Positions 49,697 to 51,344 of a stretch of 51,344 bases of DNA are shown here, in pieces. Position 1 is the first letter of the stretch. Each line of letters begins with the position of its first letter. The stretch is taken from NCBI GenBank assembly GCA_002428445.1, contig DIWJ01000061.1, forward strand, positions 12,770 through 64,113. Direction: 5' to 3'. This DNA comes from Syntrophaceae bacterium UBA6109 (lineage in GTDB: Bacteria; Desulfobacterota; Syntrophia; Syntrophales; UBA6109). The notes below the pieces were generated by a model, which was given only the letters and a program-made list of their open reading frames with translations, did not search any database and was not told the DNA's origin. The translations under genes and the position numbers were made by a program.

Positions 49697-51316
49697 ATGA
49701 TGGATTACCCCCTGCTGCTGAGGACGTTTCTGCTGCGAGCGGCCAAGTACTTCCCCAAAAAAGAAATCGTATCGGTCTATCCGAACGAGGTGTTTCGTTA
49801 CACCTACGGCGACTATTTCAAGCGGACGTGCCGGCTGGCCAATGCCCTGAAGTCCCTCGGCATCAAGCGCGGGGACCGGGTCGCAAGCGTGGCCCTCAAC
49901 ACCCACCGCCACCTCGAGTTGTATTTCGGCGTTCCCTGCATGGGCGCCACCCTCCATACGGCGAACTTTCGTCTCCCCTCGCACCATCTCGCCTATGTCC
50001 TCAACCACGCCGAGGATCGCGTCCTGTTCATCGAAGAGGACCTGCTCTTTTTCGTCGAGGCCATCAAGGATCAGCTCAAGACGGTAGAGCATTTCGTCGT
50101 TCTCTCGCAGAGCGGGAAGATGCCCGCCACCTCCCTTTCGCCGATCGTGCTGTACGACGACTGGATTTCCGCCTTCCCCGATTCCTACGATTTCCCCGAC
50201 GACCTGAGCGAAGAGGACCCGGCACTCCTCTGCTACACCTCGGCCACGACGGGGGATCCCAAGGGCGTCCTTTACAGCCATCGCGGTATCGTCCTGCACT
50301 CCTACGCCGTAGCCGTAACCCTGCGCGTCGCCGAGCAGGACTGTGTGCTGCACATCGTCCCCATGTTTCACGCCAATGCGTGGGGCGCCCCGTTCGGCGC
50401 CGTGGCGCTGGGCTGCAAGCAGGTACTGCCCGGCCGCGAGGTCATCAATATGGAGGCCCTGTGCCGCATCATCGCCCAGGAAAAGGTGTCCTTCACAGCG
50501 GGGGTGCCGACGATCTGGCTCCTGCTGCTCCAGTATCTGGAGAACGGCGGGGCGCATGATTTTTCATCTCTGAAATCCATCTTCTCCGGCGGCGCCCCCT
50601 GCCCGCGCCAGCTCATGGAGACGCTCAACGACAAGTACGGCTTCCCGATCCTGCAGGCCTACGGCATGACGGAAACGTCGCCGCTGGCGCTGGCGGCGAT
50701 TCCCAAGAGCACCATGGCCGATTGGCCGCGGGAGCGGCTCTATGACGTCCGGACGACGGCCGGACTGCTGGCGCCCGGCCTCGAGATGAAGATCGTCGAC
50801 GAACGCGGGCAGGAAGTGAAACCCGACGGCGTCCAGATGGGCGAGATCCTGCTGCGGGGACCCTGGATCGCCAACGAATATTACAAAGAACCGGACCGCT
50901 CTCAGCCGTTCTTCGCCGGCGGCTGGCTGCACACGGGCGACGTCGCGACGATCGACGACGAGGGATACGTCCGGCTCGTGGACCGGACCAAGGACCTCGT
51001 CAAAAGCGGCGGTGAATGGATTTCTTCCGTTGACCTGGAGAACGCGATCATGGACCATCCCGGGGTCCTGGAAGCGGCCGTCATCGGCATCCCCCACCCC
51101 AAATGGCAGGAGCGGCCGCTGGGATGCGTCGTGGCAAAACCCGGCGTCACGCTTTCGGAAGACGAGCTGAAGACTTTCCTGCAGGGCAGGGTCAAGGCCG
51201 GATGGTGGATCCCCGACCGCTTCGTTTTCCTGGATGCTCTTCCCAAGACCAGCGCCGGAAAATTCAGCAAAAAGGAACTGCGCGAGATGGTGGCCTCGGG
51301 CAGGATCCCCGCATGA
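49697..51316 (+). CDS. AMP-forming acyl-CoA ligase (medium/long-chain type)
   Basis: This 539-residue ligase belongs to the ANL family near the AlkK-type fatty-acid ligases. The phosphate loop reads TSATTGDPKG (181-190), with Ala where Gly is usual; other motifs are PMFHANAWG, AYGMTETSP, WLHTGDVATID and the C-terminal lysine in LPKTSAGKFSK. It activates a fatty or aryl acid to its CoA ester. Start 49697 follows GAGGAAG; a longer frame begins in the strong ribosome-site sequence at 49578. It is downstream of the BASS transporter and may act on its substrate. The gene is complete in the window. Confidence 0.92.
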   Translation: MMDYPLLLRTFLLRAAKYFPKKEIVSVYPNEVFRYTYGDYFKRTCRLANALKSLGIKRGDRVASVALNTHRHLELYFGVPCMGATLHTANFRLPSHHLAYVLNHAEDRVLFIEEDLLFFVEAIKDQLKTVEHFVVLSQSGKMPATSLSPIVLYDDWISAFPDSYDFPDDLSEEDPALLCYTSATTGDPKGVLYSHRGIVLHSYAVAVTLRVAEQDCVLHIVPMFHANAWGAPFGAVALGCKQVLPGREVINMEALCRIIAQEKVSFTAGVPTIWLLLLQYLENGGAHDFSSLKSIFSGGAPCPRQLMETLNDKYGFPILQAYGMTETSPLALAAIPKSTMADWPRERLYDVRTTAGLLAPGLEMKIVDERGQEVKPDGVQMGEILLRGPWIANEYYKEPDRSQPFFAGGWLHTGDVATIDDEGYVRLVDRTKDLVKSGGEWISSVDLENAIMDHPGVLEAAVIGIPHPKWQERPLGCVVAKPGVTLSEDELKTFLQGRVKAGWWIPDRFVFLDALPKTSAGKFSKKELREMVASGRIPA

Positions 51317-51344
51317 CGGGGGTAACGTCAAGATGTTTGTGTCA

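Overview
The window is a GC-rich bacterial chromosome segment with densely packed genes, mostly on the minus strand between about 13.1 and 41.3 kb. The mix of TRAP and ABC uptake systems, CoA ligases, a family I CoA-transferase, an acylating aldehyde dehydrogenase, sigma-54 regulators, many LysR regulators and a dispersed palindromic repeat typical of Deltaproteobacteria suggests an anaerobic Desulfobacterota (sulfate-reducing or syntrophic type). No rRNA, tRNA or other marker gene is present, so this placement is an inference.

Layout. 0.2-0.75 kb: an exported PLD-type nuclease. 0.86-7.3 kb: an ABC importer (binding protein, fused double permease, ATPase) resembling the putative 2-aminoethylphosphonate/ferric-ion importers, a class III PLP aminotransferase or lyase upstream of it, two diverged palindromic repeats between them, and a lone biotin-carrier protein. 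7.4-10.7 kb: a Pit phosphate transporter with its PhoU-like partner, divergent from a LysR regulator. 10.8-13.1 kb: a saccharopine-dehydrogenase-like enzyme divergent from a second LysR gene. 13.1-22.3 kb: a probable nine-gene operon for uptake of a phosphorylated or sugar-like compound: alkaline-phosphatase-superfamily enzyme, TIM-barrel isomerase, exported metallophosphoesterase, DUF624 membrane protein, Ugp-like ABC importer and an MFS carrier. 22.5-25.8 kb: LysR, EamA transporter and two HAD hydrolases.

25.9-41.3 kb is a catabolic island. It holds a SauS/SucD-like acylating aldehyde dehydrogenase with two divergent citrate-synthase-superfamily proteins, an AMP-forming CoA ligase, a two-subunit CoA-transferase split by a palindromic element, a LysR gene, an EamA transporter, a zinc alcohol dehydrogenase, a DctPQM TRAP importer and another LysR gene. 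A working picture is import of an organic acid by TRAP, CoA activation, carbon-carbon chemistry on acyl-CoA and redox handling of an aldehyde or alcohol. The substrate cannot be read from sequence. The citrate-synthase-like pair is the most novel item, because both proteins lack residues needed for standard citrate synthase chemistry.

41.5-46.6 kb: a plus-strand signalling cassette: membrane sensor kinase, NtrC-type sigma-54 activator, a single-domain receiver preceded by a consensus-perfect sigma-54 promoter, and a receiver-kinase hybrid. 46.6-48.3 kb: small proteins, including a Cys-rich protein and a 45-residue lipoprotein. 48.6-51.3 kb: a BASS-type transporter and an acyl-CoA ligase.
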